Position numbers and translations under genes: made by a program. From DTLA01 sp034436295 (GTDB lineage Bacteria > Chloroflexota > Anaerolineae > DTLA01): 10,005 nucleotides of DNA. The notes below the pieces were generated by a model. That model was not told where the DNA came from, did no database searches, and worked only from the letters and a program-made list of their open reading frames with translations. The DNA lies in NCBI GenBank assembly GCA_034436295.1, contig DAOTVT010000247.1, positions 1 to 10,005 of the forward strand, read 5' to 3'. Of the stretch, positions 1 to 6,760 are shown one piece after another. How positions within the stretch are numbered: the stretch's first letter is position 1; each line of letters starts with the position of its first letter.

Positions 1-15
1 GTCTGCCGCCTCGTT

Positions 16-81
16 TCTGACCGCTGTCTGCTGATGGCTGACGGCTGTCTGCTGATGGCTAGCGGCTAGCGGCTAACGGCT
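16..81. repeat. Heptameric tandem repeat (GCT-N4)n
   Basis: From base 23 the sequence is a run of 7-base units that all begin with GCT (GCTGTCT, GCTGATG, GCTGACG, GCTGTCT, GCTGATG, GCTAGCG twice, GCTAACG, then a final GCT at 79-81). A degenerate unit precedes it at 16-22. A 17-base stretch at 23-39 is repeated exactly at 44-60 (period 21, three units). It lies just 3' of the lipoprotein gene, begins a few bases after that gene's stop, and approaches the window edge, so it may extend further. It resembles the short tandem heptamers found between genes in some cyanobacteria and in environmental Chloroflexota genomes. A function is not evident. Confidence 0.85.
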
Positions 82-86
82 GCACG

Positions 87-758
87 TTATTCCCGAAACC
101 CGCTCCCGGCCGCGCCAGGCGGGACCAGGATCACCTCCGTTGTTCCGGCCACCTGCAGTACGGAATTGGTGTAGAACACCACCCGCACGTTGATGACCAC
201 ATAGACTCCATCCTTCAGTTTGCCCTGCCACACGATGGAGTCGCCAGCCTTGCGGTAGGGGTAGCCCTCTATGCCGTCCAGTTCGGCGCCCTTGTCGGCT
301 TTGCCTTTGTACGTAACCAACGAGCCCGGGATTCTCTTGCCCTTGTCCACGGTGTAGGTTACGATGGCGCGATAGCGCAGCGGGGCCTCGGGAATGTTGG
401 GCACGGTCTGGGGCGCAGGCTTGGGAATCGTCAGGGTCGCCGAGCCGAGAATATGGCATGTGGTCTCGGTGTACCAGACCACGCGCCCGGAAAAGTCCAT
501 CTTGGCGTTCGCCACCGGCTTGCCGGACCAGTTCAACGAGTCGCCCTTCTGCTTGTAGGCATCCTGGCCGTCAATGGTGAGGTGCGCGCCCATGTCGGTC
601 TGGCCCACGTAGCGGATGCCCGTGCCGGGCAGGTAGTCGCCCGCGGCCACGCCCATCTCGTAGGGCGCCACGTACACCAGGTCGCCCTCCTGGGTGGGCT
701 TGCAGCCGGACGCCATCACGATGCCCAGGATCAGGACTAGGATGGCCCACTTTCTCAT
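87..758 (-). CDS. Putative lipoprotein with a tandemly duplicated ~80-residue domain
   Basis: The 223-residue product begins with a short basic n-region (MRK), a hydrophobic stretch to about residue 16 and the lipobox ASGC with Cys19. It is therefore predicted to be exported and lipid-anchored on the outer face of the membrane. The mature part holds two similar units, about residues 31-111 and 128-211, joined by a Pro-rich linker (112-127). Both units share a PG..(I/V)TY/RY.G..D.GA.L pattern, then Y..K.GDS..W.GK, then RVV(W/F)YT, ending in a beta-like segment, which indicates internal duplication. The ATG is supported by a GGAGG at 765-769, six bases upstream. The gene is last in the four-gene run, 33 bases after the hydrolase. 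I do not recognise a named family. A beta-rich binding or wall-interaction domain is possible but not shown. Confidence 0.85.
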   Translation of the reverse strand: MRKWAILVLILGIVMASGCKPTQEGDLVYVAPYEMGVAAGDYLPGTGIRYVGQTDMGAHLTIDGQDAYKQKGDSLNWSGKPVANAKMDFSGRVVWYTETTCHILGSATLTIPKPAPQTVPNIPEAPLRYRAIVTYTVDKGKRIPGSLVTYKGKADKGAELDGIEGYPYRKAGDSIVWQGKLKDGVYVVINVRVVFYTNSVLQVAGTTEVILVPPGAAGSGFRE

Positions 759-791
759 GTATCTCCTCCCCGCGCAACCGCGCGCCTCCGC

Positions 792-1667
792 TTACTCCTC
801 CCCAAGATAGCGCTCAAAGAAACCCAACACCTTCTGCTTGTACGCCTCCGGTTCCACTTCGTCCACGTTGCGGTGGCCTGCGCCGGGCACGACCCACAGT
901 TCCTTGGGGTCGCCCGCCGATGCGAACATGGCCCGCACCTCCTCGGTGGATGTGTACGGGTCCTGCTCGCCATGGATCAGCAGCAACGCCCTGGGCGCGA
1001 CCTTGCTGGCCCACAGGCCCGGGTCGGCTTCCTCCAGGTCGGCCCCCAACCGCCACCCCGCCGCTGCTACCGCCAGGCGCGCCAGGGGCTTGGCGATCCC
1101 GCCTGGGATGCCGCGCTCGCGCATCCCCTCGTAGATGGCATCCCGCAGCCAGACGAAGGAGCCATCGGCGACGACGGCGCGAATCTCCTGCGCCAGCGGC
1201 GCGCCGCTGATGGCCACCGCCCCGCCCATGGAGAAGCCCAGCGCGCCGATTCGGGTGTAGCCCCGCCCCAGCAGGAACCTCTCCGCCGCGAGCAGGTCGC
1301 GCCGCTCAAAGTACCCCATGCTGACGTGCCGGCCGCCGCTGCGCCCGTGCCCCCGAAAGTCAAACATGAGCACCGAGATGCCCCGTTCGTGGAACCAGGG
1401 CGCGTACTTCAGGTCCGGATCCATGCTTCCCGCGTGTCCGTGCAGGAAGATCACGGCGCGCCGCGCGTCCTGGGCCGGTATCAGCCAGCCCCGCAGCGGG
1501 ATGCCGTCCTCGCTTGTAAAGGTAACCTCTTCGTACTCCAGGCCGTACTCCGCCGGATTTGCCGTCCTGTCGGGCCGCCTGCGCCGCACGATCTGATCCG
1601 ATGCGTACCAGACCGCCGCCGCGATGGCGATGACGATGACGGCAAGTGCAGCCAAAGCCGCGATCAT
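792..1667 (-). CDS. Membrane-anchored alpha/beta hydrolase
   Basis: The 291-residue protein starts with a strongly hydrophobic helix (about 2-22), then RRRRP, suggesting an N-terminal anchor or uncleaved signal. The alpha/beta hydrolase fold follows: the oxyanion-region HGHAG at 76-80, the nucleophile elbow GFSMGG with Ser146, Asp236 in HGEQDPYT, and His265 in GAGHRNV, so the Ser-Asp-His triad looks complete. It resembles the broad serine-hydrolase group that includes YqkD-like and S9-peptidase-like esterases. The substrate (ester, peptide or acyl group) cannot be told from sequence. Its ATG overlaps the prsW stop as ATGA (1664-1667), and GAGG motifs sit 4 and 9 bases upstream, so translation is probably coupled to prsW. 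It is followed 33 bases later by the lipoprotein gene. Confidence 0.93.
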   Translation of the reverse strand: MIAALAALAVIVIAIAAAVWYASDQIVRRRRPDRTANPAEYGLEYEEVTFTSEDGIPLRGWLIPAQDARRAVIFLHGHAGSMDPDLKYAPWFHERGISVLMFDFRGHGRSGGRHVSMGYFERRDLLAAERFLLGRGYTRIGALGFSMGGAVAISGAPLAQEIRAVVADGSFVWLRDAIYEGMRERGIPGGIAKPLARLAVAAAGWRLGADLEEADPGLWASKVAPRALLLIHGEQDPYTSTEEVRAMFASAGDPKELWVVPGAGHRNVDEVEPEAYKQKVLGFFERYLGEE

Positions 1668-2830
1668 CTGTCCTCACCTCGTTCTATGTGCAAGACGTGT
1701 ACCAACCGCGAAGGTTCCAGCGCGAACGCGAGAACGACGCCCGCGCCGATGCTCAACACCCCGAACGCCGCCGCCATCAGGCCGGTGGCCCACGCCGACC
1801 CCGCCGCCGTTTGCAGCGCCGCCGCCACGATGGCGAGCACGTTCCAGGTGCTGTGGAGCGCGACGGCGAGCGCCAACCCCAGCGCGAAGCGGCCTGGGCG
1901 TCGCCGCCGCAGCCACTCCCACAGCCCCCACGCCGCGAGGGCTGCGGTGCTCGCGTGGATGAGCATGGCGCCGACGCGCAGGATCGCGATGCCGGCAACC
2001 GCGCCCGAGAAGGGGTCGGCGAAGGCGGCCTCATAGACGCTGAACGTTACCCCTCCCGCGATGCCCCACGCCAGAGCCTGGGCGCGGCTGGGCCGGTGCG
2101 CCAGGGCCAGGGCGCCCACGGCCAGCAGTTTGCCGATCTCCTCTATGATGGGCACGAAGCCCGCCATGAGCACAAGGAGAAACGCCAGCACCGCCGGCTG
2201 GCGCAGGAACTCGCCGCTGGCGATGAACGACGGGTCGGAGAACTGCTCCCCCATTTGTTCCATCTGTTGCGCGCCGCCAGGCAGCAGGGCCAATGCGACG
2301 CCTACCATCAGCACAAGCCCCACCAGCACCAGTATCTCCCAGAAGACGCTCCACGCCAGCGAGACGGTGAGCGTGGCGCTGACCTGGGCGGCCACCTGCC
2401 GCCAGGTGGGCGGCTCGTCGGCGCCGGCCAGTCGTCGGCTCACGAACGCCAGGAGCGCCATCCCGGGCAGGAGCGCGGCGAGAACCTTCATCAGGCCGGC
2501 CGCGGGCGCGTCCGAGGGTGTCGCCGCGATGAGGATGACCGTCAACGCCAGGAGCGCCACCCAGGCCCACGGGCGCGCCAGGCGGAAGGGCGACGACGGC
2601 CGCCCGCGCAGGCCGCGCACGCCCTGGACGATGAACCAGGCCCCCAGCAGCGCGCTCAACCCCGCCAGCCCCGCCCAAAGCCACGTGAGGTCGCCGAGGT
2701 ACGTGCCGTTGTAGGCCGACGCGAGGGCCAGGAGGCCCACGACGACAAGCGGCGTGAACACCGACGCCGCGCCCACCACGATCATTCCGACAAAGCCGAT
2801 GGTTTTCAGCGTGTTGTTGCCCAAGCGCAC
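1664..2830 (-). CDS. PrsW-family intramembrane metalloprotease
   Basis: This 388-residue polytopic membrane protein has about nine or ten hydrophobic segments. All signature motifs of the PrsW family (related to CAAX/Rce1-type proteases) are present: EEIGK at 230-234, GGVTFSVYE at 259-267 (Phe263, Glu267), His292 in LIHAST, and HSTWN at 326-330. The Glu and His residues are the expected metal and water ligands, so the enzyme appears active. In Bacillus, PrsW makes the site-1 cut of the anti-sigma factor RsiW. No sigma/anti-sigma pair is visible in this window, so the substrate is unknown. The GTG start lies one base after the helicase TGA, and the 3' end overlaps the hydrolase start by four bases, pointing to an operon with coupled translation. 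There is no strong Shine-Dalgarno for this GTG. Confidence 0.93.
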   Translation of the reverse strand: MRLGNNTLKTIGFVGMIVVGAASVFTPLVVVGLLALASAYNGTYLGDLTWLWAGLAGLSALLGAWFIVQGVRGLRGRPSSPFRLARPWAWVALLALTVILIAATPSDAPAAGLMKVLAALLPGMALLAFVSRRLAGADEPPTWRQVAAQVSATLTVSLAWSVFWEILVLVGLVLMVGVALALLPGGAQQMEQMGEQFSDPSFIASGEFLRQPAVLAFLLVLMAGFVPIIEEIGKLLAVGALALAHRPSRAQALAWGIAGGVTFSVYEAAFADPFSGAVAGIAILRVGAMLIHASTAALAAWGLWEWLRRRRPGRFALGLALAVALHSTWNVLAIVAAALQTAAGSAWATGLMAAAFGVLSIGAGVVLAFALEPSRLVHVLHIERGEDR

Positions 2831-2831
2831 C

Positions 2832-5153
2832 TCACAGTCTCGGGACGCGCTCGTTCGCGCCCCGTTTTTGCATCAGCATGTCCAGTATAGCAACGGCGGC
2901 GGCTTTGTCCAGCGGCTCGTTGTTGTTGCCGCACTTGGGGCTTTGCACGCAGGACGGGCAGCCATCCTGGCAGGGGCAGCCGGCGATGGTCTTGCGCGTG
3001 GCTTCCCACAGCCGTTCCAGCATCTGGAATCCCTTTTCCGCGATGCCCACGCCGCCCGGATGCCCGTCGTAGATGAAGACCTGGGCCAGGCCCGTGTCCT
3101 CGTGGCACGGCGTGGACAGCCCGCCGATGTCCAGTCGGTCGCACATGGCGAAGAGCGGCAGCAGGCCGATGCTCGCGTGCTCCAGCGCGTGGAGACCGCC
3201 CGCGAAATCCAGCCCGTCCCGCGCCACCTGCTTCCTGATCTCCTCGGGGACGGTGAACCACAGGGCCGAGGTTACGAATGACTGGGGCGGCAGGTTCAGC
3301 GGCACGTTGTCCAGCACCGTCTCCGTGTACTGCTGCACCCGCTTGTACCCGATGACCTGCTGGGTAACGCGCACCTGGCCGTAGTAGGCGTCGCACGTGG
3401 GGAAATGCCGCGCCTGCCACGAGCGCACGATGCGCACGTCGTTGATCTCGCGCGGCGTGGTGTAGTAGTCCACGTCCACCGGGCGAACGTAGGCCGTCTG
3501 CGTGTCCAAATCCAGGCGCGTTACCAGGTACGTCTCGCCCTGGTGCAGGTACACCGCGCCCGGGTGGATGCGGAACATGGCCGTGGCGCTATCAACCTGC
3601 TCCAACATGCGGTAGTTGTTGCTCTCGTCCAGGAGGGCGAACATGGAGCCGGAAATGGAGCGGATGTTGACGCGCTCCGCCGGATAGCGCGCCCCGGCGA
3701 CAAACCACCGGTTGCTGCGATACTCCAGAACGCCCTGCCGCTCCAGTTGGGCCATGGCTTCGGCGAACGTGGGGCCGAACACGCGCTCGTCGTCGTTGGT
3801 CAGGGGGCGCTCATGCGCGGCGCACGGCAGGTGTTGTTGCAGCAGGTACAGGTTGCTGGGGTCAATCAGCGCGTGTTCGGGGCTGCGCCCGAACAGTTCC
3901 TTGGGCTCGCGCATGAAGTATTGATCCAGCGGGTTGTCCAGGCCGATGAGGATGGAGAGCGAGTCCTTCTTGCCGCGGCCCGCGCGCCCCGCCTGCTGCC
4001 AGACGCTGGCGATGGTGCCCGGGTAGCCGACGGTAACGGTCGCGTCCAGCGCGCCCACGTCCACGCCGAGTTCCAGCGCGTTGGTGGCGGTTACGCCCAG
4101 CAGCCGACCGTGAAACAGCCCTTGCTCAATCTCACGCCGTTGCTCGGGCAGGTAGCCGGCGCGATAGGCGGAAACGCGCGACGTCAGGTCGGGTCGCGTC
4201 TCTCCCAGCGCCTCGCGGGCGTAGCGCAGGATGAGTTCCGCGATCTTGCGAGTCCGCGCGAAGGTGATGTTGCGGATGCCGTGCTGGACCATCTCGGCGA
4301 ACAGGAAGGCCGCCTCCGCGTTGGCGCTGCGCCGAGCGGCCATGGCCCTGTCCAGGAAGGGCGGGTTCCACAGCAGGAATTCCTTGCTCATCTGGGGCGA
4401 GCCGTCGTCGTCTACCACGACGACGTCGTCGCGGCCGGTGAGGCGACAGGCGTGTTCGCCCGGGTTGGCGATGGTCGCCGAGCACAGGATGAATTGCGGG
4501 CGCGCGCCGTAGAACTCGCACACCCGCAGGAGCCGCCGCAGGACGCAGGCCACATGCGACCCGAAGATGCCCCGATAGATGTGGGCCTCGTCAATGACGA
4601 CGAACCGCAGGTTGGCGAAGAAGCGGCTCCACAGCCCGTGGTTGGGCAGGATGCCCACATGGAGCATGTCGGGGTTGGTGAGGATGATGCTGGCGCGCTG
4701 CCGAAGCCGAGTCCGCGCTCCCTGCGGCGTATCGCCGTCGTAGGTGCCGAACGCGGGGCCGCCCAGTTGTTCGGTGAGTTGGCGCAGGGCGCGCAGTTGA
4801 TCCTGGGCCAGCGCCTTGGTGGGGAACAGGTACAACGCGCGGGCCTCGGGCTGGTTGAGGATGGCTTCCAGCACGGGCACGTTGTAGGCCAGGGTCTTGC
4901 CGCTGGCCGTGGACGTGGCGAGGATGACATCCTCCCCTGCGCGCGCGGCGTTGATGGCCTGCGCCTGGTGCGTGTACAGTCGCGACGCGCCGATGTCGGC
5001 CAGCGCCCGCTCCAGGGGCTTCGGGAGCGGGCGGTCCAGTTGCCCGTACCGCGCCGGACGCGCGGGGATGTGCTCCTGGTGCACGATCTGCCCGCGGTAG
5101 AATGGGAGACTCTTCAGATGGTCAATGAACTCTCGGCTGTTCACAGCATCCAA
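2832..5153 (-). CDS. DEAH-box helicase with C-terminal DUF1998 zinc-cysteine domain (MrfA/YprA-like)
   Basis: The 773-residue superfamily 2 helicase shows a THQAQAI Q-like motif at 61-67, Walker A TASGKT at 82-87, DEAH at 188-191, SAT at 225-227, TNALELGVD at 357-365 and the motif VI sequence QQAGRAGR at 386-393. After the helicase core comes a DUF1998 region with HALEHA at 655-660 and a cysteine cluster C726, C728, C732, C735 and C741, expected to bind zinc. This architecture matches Bacillus subtilis MrfA (YprA), a mitomycin repair factor, and the related fungal Hrq1. No MrfB-like nuclease is visible here. The start is uncertain. TTG at 5153 is followed in frame by GTG at 5144; neither has a good ribosome binding site, and an in-frame TAA lies upstream near 5203. 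Conserved sequence is present from about residue 9. It heads the run helicase-prsW-hydrolase-lipoprotein. Confidence 0.93.
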   Translation of the reverse strand: MDAVNSREFIDHLKSLPFYRGQIVHQEHIPARPARYGQLDRPLPKPLERALADIGASRLYTHQAQAINAARAGEDVILATSTASGKTLAYNVPVLEAILNQPEARALYLFPTKALAQDQLRALRQLTEQLGGPAFGTYDGDTPQGARTRLRQRASIILTNPDMLHVGILPNHGLWSRFFANLRFVVIDEAHIYRGIFGSHVACVLRRLLRVCEFYGARPQFILCSATIANPGEHACRLTGRDDVVVVDDDGSPQMSKEFLLWNPPFLDRAMAARRSANAEAAFLFAEMVQHGIRNITFARTRKIAELILRYAREALGETRPDLTSRVSAYRAGYLPEQRREIEQGLFHGRLLGVTATNALELGVDVGALDATVTVGYPGTIASVWQQAGRAGRGKKDSLSILIGLDNPLDQYFMREPKELFGRSPEHALIDPSNLYLLQQHLPCAAHERPLTNDDERVFGPTFAEAMAQLERQGVLEYRSNRWFVAGARYPAERVNIRSISGSMFALLDESNNYRMLEQVDSATAMFRIHPGAVYLHQGETYLVTRLDLDTQTAYVRPVDVDYYTTPREINDVRIVRSWQARHFPTCDAYYGQVRVTQQVIGYKRVQQYTETVLDNVPLNLPPQSFVTSALWFTVPEEIRKQVARDGLDFAGGLHALEHASIGLLPLFAMCDRLDIGGLSTPCHEDTGLAQVFIYDGHPGGVGIAEKGFQMLERLWEATRKTIAGCPCQDGCPSCVQSPKCGNNNEPLDKAAAVAILDMLMQKRGANERVPRL

Positions 5154-5210
5154 CGGCAGTCGCAGGTGTGCGCGGATGAGCGCAGAAAAACAAGGTCCGA
5201 TGTGAGTTTA

Positions 5211-5228
5211 CCCGCGTTTTCCCGCGGG
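5211..5228 (-). terminator. GC-rich hairpin after the L,D-transpeptidase gene
   Basis: CCCGCG at 5211-5216 and CGCGGG at 5223-5228 form a perfect 6-base-pair stem with a 6-base loop, 22 bases past the L,D-transpeptidase stop. On the minus strand it is not followed by a clear T run, so it is at best a weak intrinsic terminator or an mRNA 3'-end stabiliser. It lies in the 97-base gap before the helicase gene. A poor promoter-like pair (TTGCGC, 17 bases, TAAACT) overlaps it, which could instead make this the control region of the helicase operon. Confidence 0.4.
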
Positions 5229-5250
5229 CGCAAGTTGCGGGAGGCTGCGC

Positions 5251-6357
5251 TCAGTCGTGGATGACGACGAGGGTGCCCGTGCCCCAGGCGCTGTTGGCCC
5301 CCGGCGGCACGTAGGGCGTCGTCCACTCAAACAGCCACTTGGCGTCGGCTATCTTCAGGTTGATGCACCCGTGGCTCATGGGGTGGCCGAAGTTGTTGTG
5401 CCAATAGGCCCCGTGCAGGCCATAGCCCTTGTAGAAGTACATGATGTAGGGCACGTTGGGCAGGTAGTAGCCCGGGCCCGACATGGGCGCGCTCCGGTAC
5501 TTGACGTAGATGTTGAAGCGGCCCTTGACGGTGGGCGTGGCCGGCAGGCCGGACGAGATGACCGCCCAGTACACCGCGCGGCCGCCCTCGTAGGCCACCA
5601 GCCGCTGCGACGACAAATCCACGTCAATCCACTTCTCGCCGGCCCCAACCTCGGGGGGCGGCGCTGCCGTGGGCTGCGGGCGGCGCGTCGGCGTGGGCGG
5701 CACGGGCGTGGCCGTGGGCGTGGGGGTGGGCGTGGGCGTCTCGGTAGGCGTGGGGGTTGGCGTATCGGTGGGCGTGGGTGTGGGCGTCTCGGTGGGCGTG
5801 TTCGTCGGCGTCGGCGTGGGCGTCTCGGTCGGGGTGTTCGTGGGCGTGAACGTGGGCGTGGCCGTCGGCGTCTTGGTGGCGAACACCGCCTCCCAGGCCT
5901 GCGCGGGCCAGTCGGTCTGCGTCCAAATCAGGCCCGCGCCGAGGACGACCAGGAGCGCGGCCAGAATCCACCCCACGTACCGCGGCACGCCTCGCGCGGG
6001 GCGCACGACCGGAGCCGCCGCGACAGGGCGAACGGGACTCGCGGCGCGCTGGCTGGGCTGGCCGGCGTTGGGCGCGCGCTTTCTGGCCCAGCGCAGGGCC
6101 GCCCGCGCCCTCGCGTTGTGCGGGTCCAACTGCACGGCGCGCCCGATGTACCGCAGGCTGTCCTCGGGCCTGTCGGCCAGCGCGCCCATCCACAGGAGCG
6201 CCTCTACGTTGTCGGCGTCGTCGGCAAGGATGGCCTGGAACAAGGCTCGTGCCTCGTCCCTGCGGTCAGCGGTGGCCAGGGCGACCGCTTCGGCAAGGCG
6301 CGGGTCGCCTGCGCCGCTCGCGCCGCGGCGCTTCGCATTCGTCGGCTGGTCAGACAT
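5251..6357 (-). CDS. L,D-transpeptidase (YkuD) with N-terminal TPR-like region, membrane anchor and Thr-Pro linker
   Basis: The 368-residue protein has, in order: a TPR-like helical segment (about 18-95, with A..LF..ILADDADNVEAL and a second unit ending AVQLDPHNARA), a basic Pro/Ala-rich stretch, one transmembrane helix (about 127-146), a Thr-Pro linker (163-224) and a C-terminal YkuD domain (about 244-367). The catalytic signature is complete: His315 in LHGAYWH, then SHGCINL at 328-334 with nucleophile Cys331. Members of this family make 3-3 cross-links in peptidoglycan or attach proteins to it. The layout implies that the TPR part is cytoplasmic and the catalytic part is outside. ATG at 6357 is chosen because AGGAG/GAGAGG precedes it closely. 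An in-frame ATG at 6372 and TTG at 6381 lack a ribosome binding site. A candidate promoter lies at 6391-6419. Confidence 0.95.
   Translation of the reverse strand: MSDQPTNAKRRGASGAGDPRLAEAVALATADRRDEARALFQAILADDADNVEALLWMGALADRPEDSLRYIGRAVQLDPHNARARAALRWARKRAPNAGQPSQRAASPVRPVAAAPVVRPARGVPRYVGWILAALLVVLGAGLIWTQTDWPAQAWEAVFATKTPTATPTFTPTNTPTETPTPTPTNTPTETPTPTPTDTPTPTPTETPTPTPTPTATPVPPTPTRRPQPTAAPPPEVGAGEKWIDVDLSSQRLVAYEGGRAVYWAVISSGLPATPTVKGRFNIYVKYRSAPMSGPGYYLPNVPYIMYFYKGYGLHGAYWHNNFGHPMSHGCINLKIADAKWLFEWTTPYVPPGANSAWGTGTLVVIHD
5686..5871 (-). repeat. In-gene tandem repeat encoding the Thr-Pro linker
   Basis: About 62 codons of the L,D-transpeptidase gene are near-continuous Thr-Pro, with Asn, Glu, Asp and Ala interspersed (TPTETPTPTP and TPTNTP units). 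On the plus strand this reads as repeated GGCGTGGGCGT-like units. Such linkers are a common spacer between the membrane helix and exported domains in Chloroflexota and may be O-glycosylated; that modification is inference. The repetition makes the linker prone to length change between strains. Confidence 0.9.
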
Positions 6358-6359
6358 GT

Positions 6360-6367
6360 CTCCTCTC
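6360..6367 (-). promoter_or_regulatory. Ribosome binding site deciding the L,D-transpeptidase start
   Basis: On the minus strand GAGAGGAG ends two bases before ATG 6357 (four bases if GAGAGG is the pairing core). The spacing is short, but the upstream in-frame starts at 6372 and 6381 have no purine-rich motif, so this site favours the 368-residue product. Confidence 0.6.
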
Positions 6368-6390
6368 GGCATTGGCGGCAACGTGAGACA

Positions 6391-6419
6391 ATCTTACTCT
6401 ATCACGGCCACGCTTGCAA
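6391..6419 (-). promoter_or_regulatory. Candidate sigma-70-type promoter of the L,D-transpeptidase gene
   Basis: On the minus strand TTGCAA (6419-6414) and TAAGAT (6396-6391) are separated by exactly 17 bases. Each matches the consensus at four of six positions. The expected start site near 6384 gives a leader of about 27 bases before ATG 6357. The matches are moderate, so chance occurrence is possible. Confidence 0.45.
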
Positions 6420-6497
6420 ATGCCATGCCAGGCTGGGTAGTGTATGCATTGCGGTGGAGATGGTCAGACCGATGAGCGGTAGCATGAAACGCATGGA

Positions 6498-6519
6498 GGG
6501 CAGGTTTCCATACCTGCCC
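6498..6519. repeat. Perfect 8-bp stem hairpin, possible dispersed palindromic repeat
   Basis: GGGCAGGT (6498-6505) and ACCTGCCC (6512-6519) form a perfect stem around a 6-base loop. There is no T run on either side. Small GGGCAGGT/ACCTGCCC palindromes of this kind recur between genes in many environmental genomes, so it is best read as a REP-like element rather than a terminator. Genome-wide copies cannot be checked from this window. Confidence 0.65.
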
Positions 6520-6598
6520 CCTGTTTCCGGCGGCTATGGAAAGCCGCTCTACATGTCTGGGCGTTGTGCCGCCAACCCATTGCGAGCGCAGGGGAAGG

Positions 6599-6635
6599 GC
6601 GCGAAAGGCGCGAAAGACGCGGAAGTCGTTTCGCG
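6599..6635. repeat. 37-base direct repeat, copy 1
   Basis: Matches copy 2 at 6681-6717 in 33 of 37 positions by eye. Both copies start GCGCGAAAGG and share GCGGAAGTCGTTTCG near the end. Inside this copy CGCGAAA (6609-6615) and TTTCGCG (6629-6635) form a 7-base-pair stem. Confidence 0.8.
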
Positions 6636-6640
6636 TTCTC

Positions 6641-6664
6641 ACACAAAGACACGAAGACACAAAG
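6641..6664. repeat. Three-unit 8-base tandem repeat
   Basis: ACACAAAG, ACACGAAG and ACACAAAG follow each other without a gap between the two 37-base direct repeats. The AAAGACACGAAGACAC type of sequence is a familiar intergenic motif in Chloroflexota and Planctomycetota assemblies. No function is known to me. Confidence 0.75.
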
Positions 6665-6680
6665 GGGATAGGGCTGCGGA

Positions 6681-6717
6681 GCGCGAAAGGCACGAAATGC
6701 GCGGAAGTCGTTTCGTG
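6681..6717. repeat. 37-base direct repeat, copy 2
   Basis: Second copy of the repeat at 6599-6635, with start-to-start distance of 82 bases. It is embedded in the longer inverted repeat 6684-6724 and is followed by three further TTTCGTG motifs (6720, 6730 and 6739), giving four copies at 9 to 10 base intervals from 6711. Confidence 0.8.
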
Positions 6718-6724
6718 CCTTTCG
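6684..6724. repeat. 14-bp perfect inverted repeat
   Basis: CGAAAGGCACGAAA (6684-6697) is the exact reverse complement of TTTCGTGCCTTTCG (6711-6724), with a 13-base loop. It would form a stable hairpin in RNA of either strand. No T run follows it on the minus strand, so an intrinsic terminator is not supported. Confidence 0.85.
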
Positions 6725-6760
6725 TGGTGTTTCGTGGGTTTCGTGCTCCAAACGTGCTTC

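Noticed and set aside
1646..2890. Long plus-strand frame opposite prsW
   Set aside because: The Arg/Gln/His/Pro-rich product has no domain, whereas the minus-strand frame has every PrsW signature motif.
3405..5264. A 619-codon plus-strand open frame
   Set aside because: It lies antisense to the helicase gene, whose motifs are complete. The plus-strand translation shows no recognisable domain and is typical of a GC-rich shadow frame.
5669..6475. A plus-strand frame encoding a Gly-Val repeat protein
   Set aside because: It is the reverse reading of the Thr-Pro linker of the L,D-transpeptidase; the rest of that frame has no domain and the real gene on the other strand is well supported.
6599..6717. 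CRISPR array
   Set aside because: There are only two similar 37-base copies with four differences and an intervening stretch that itself contains an 8-base tandem repeat; no cas gene is present.
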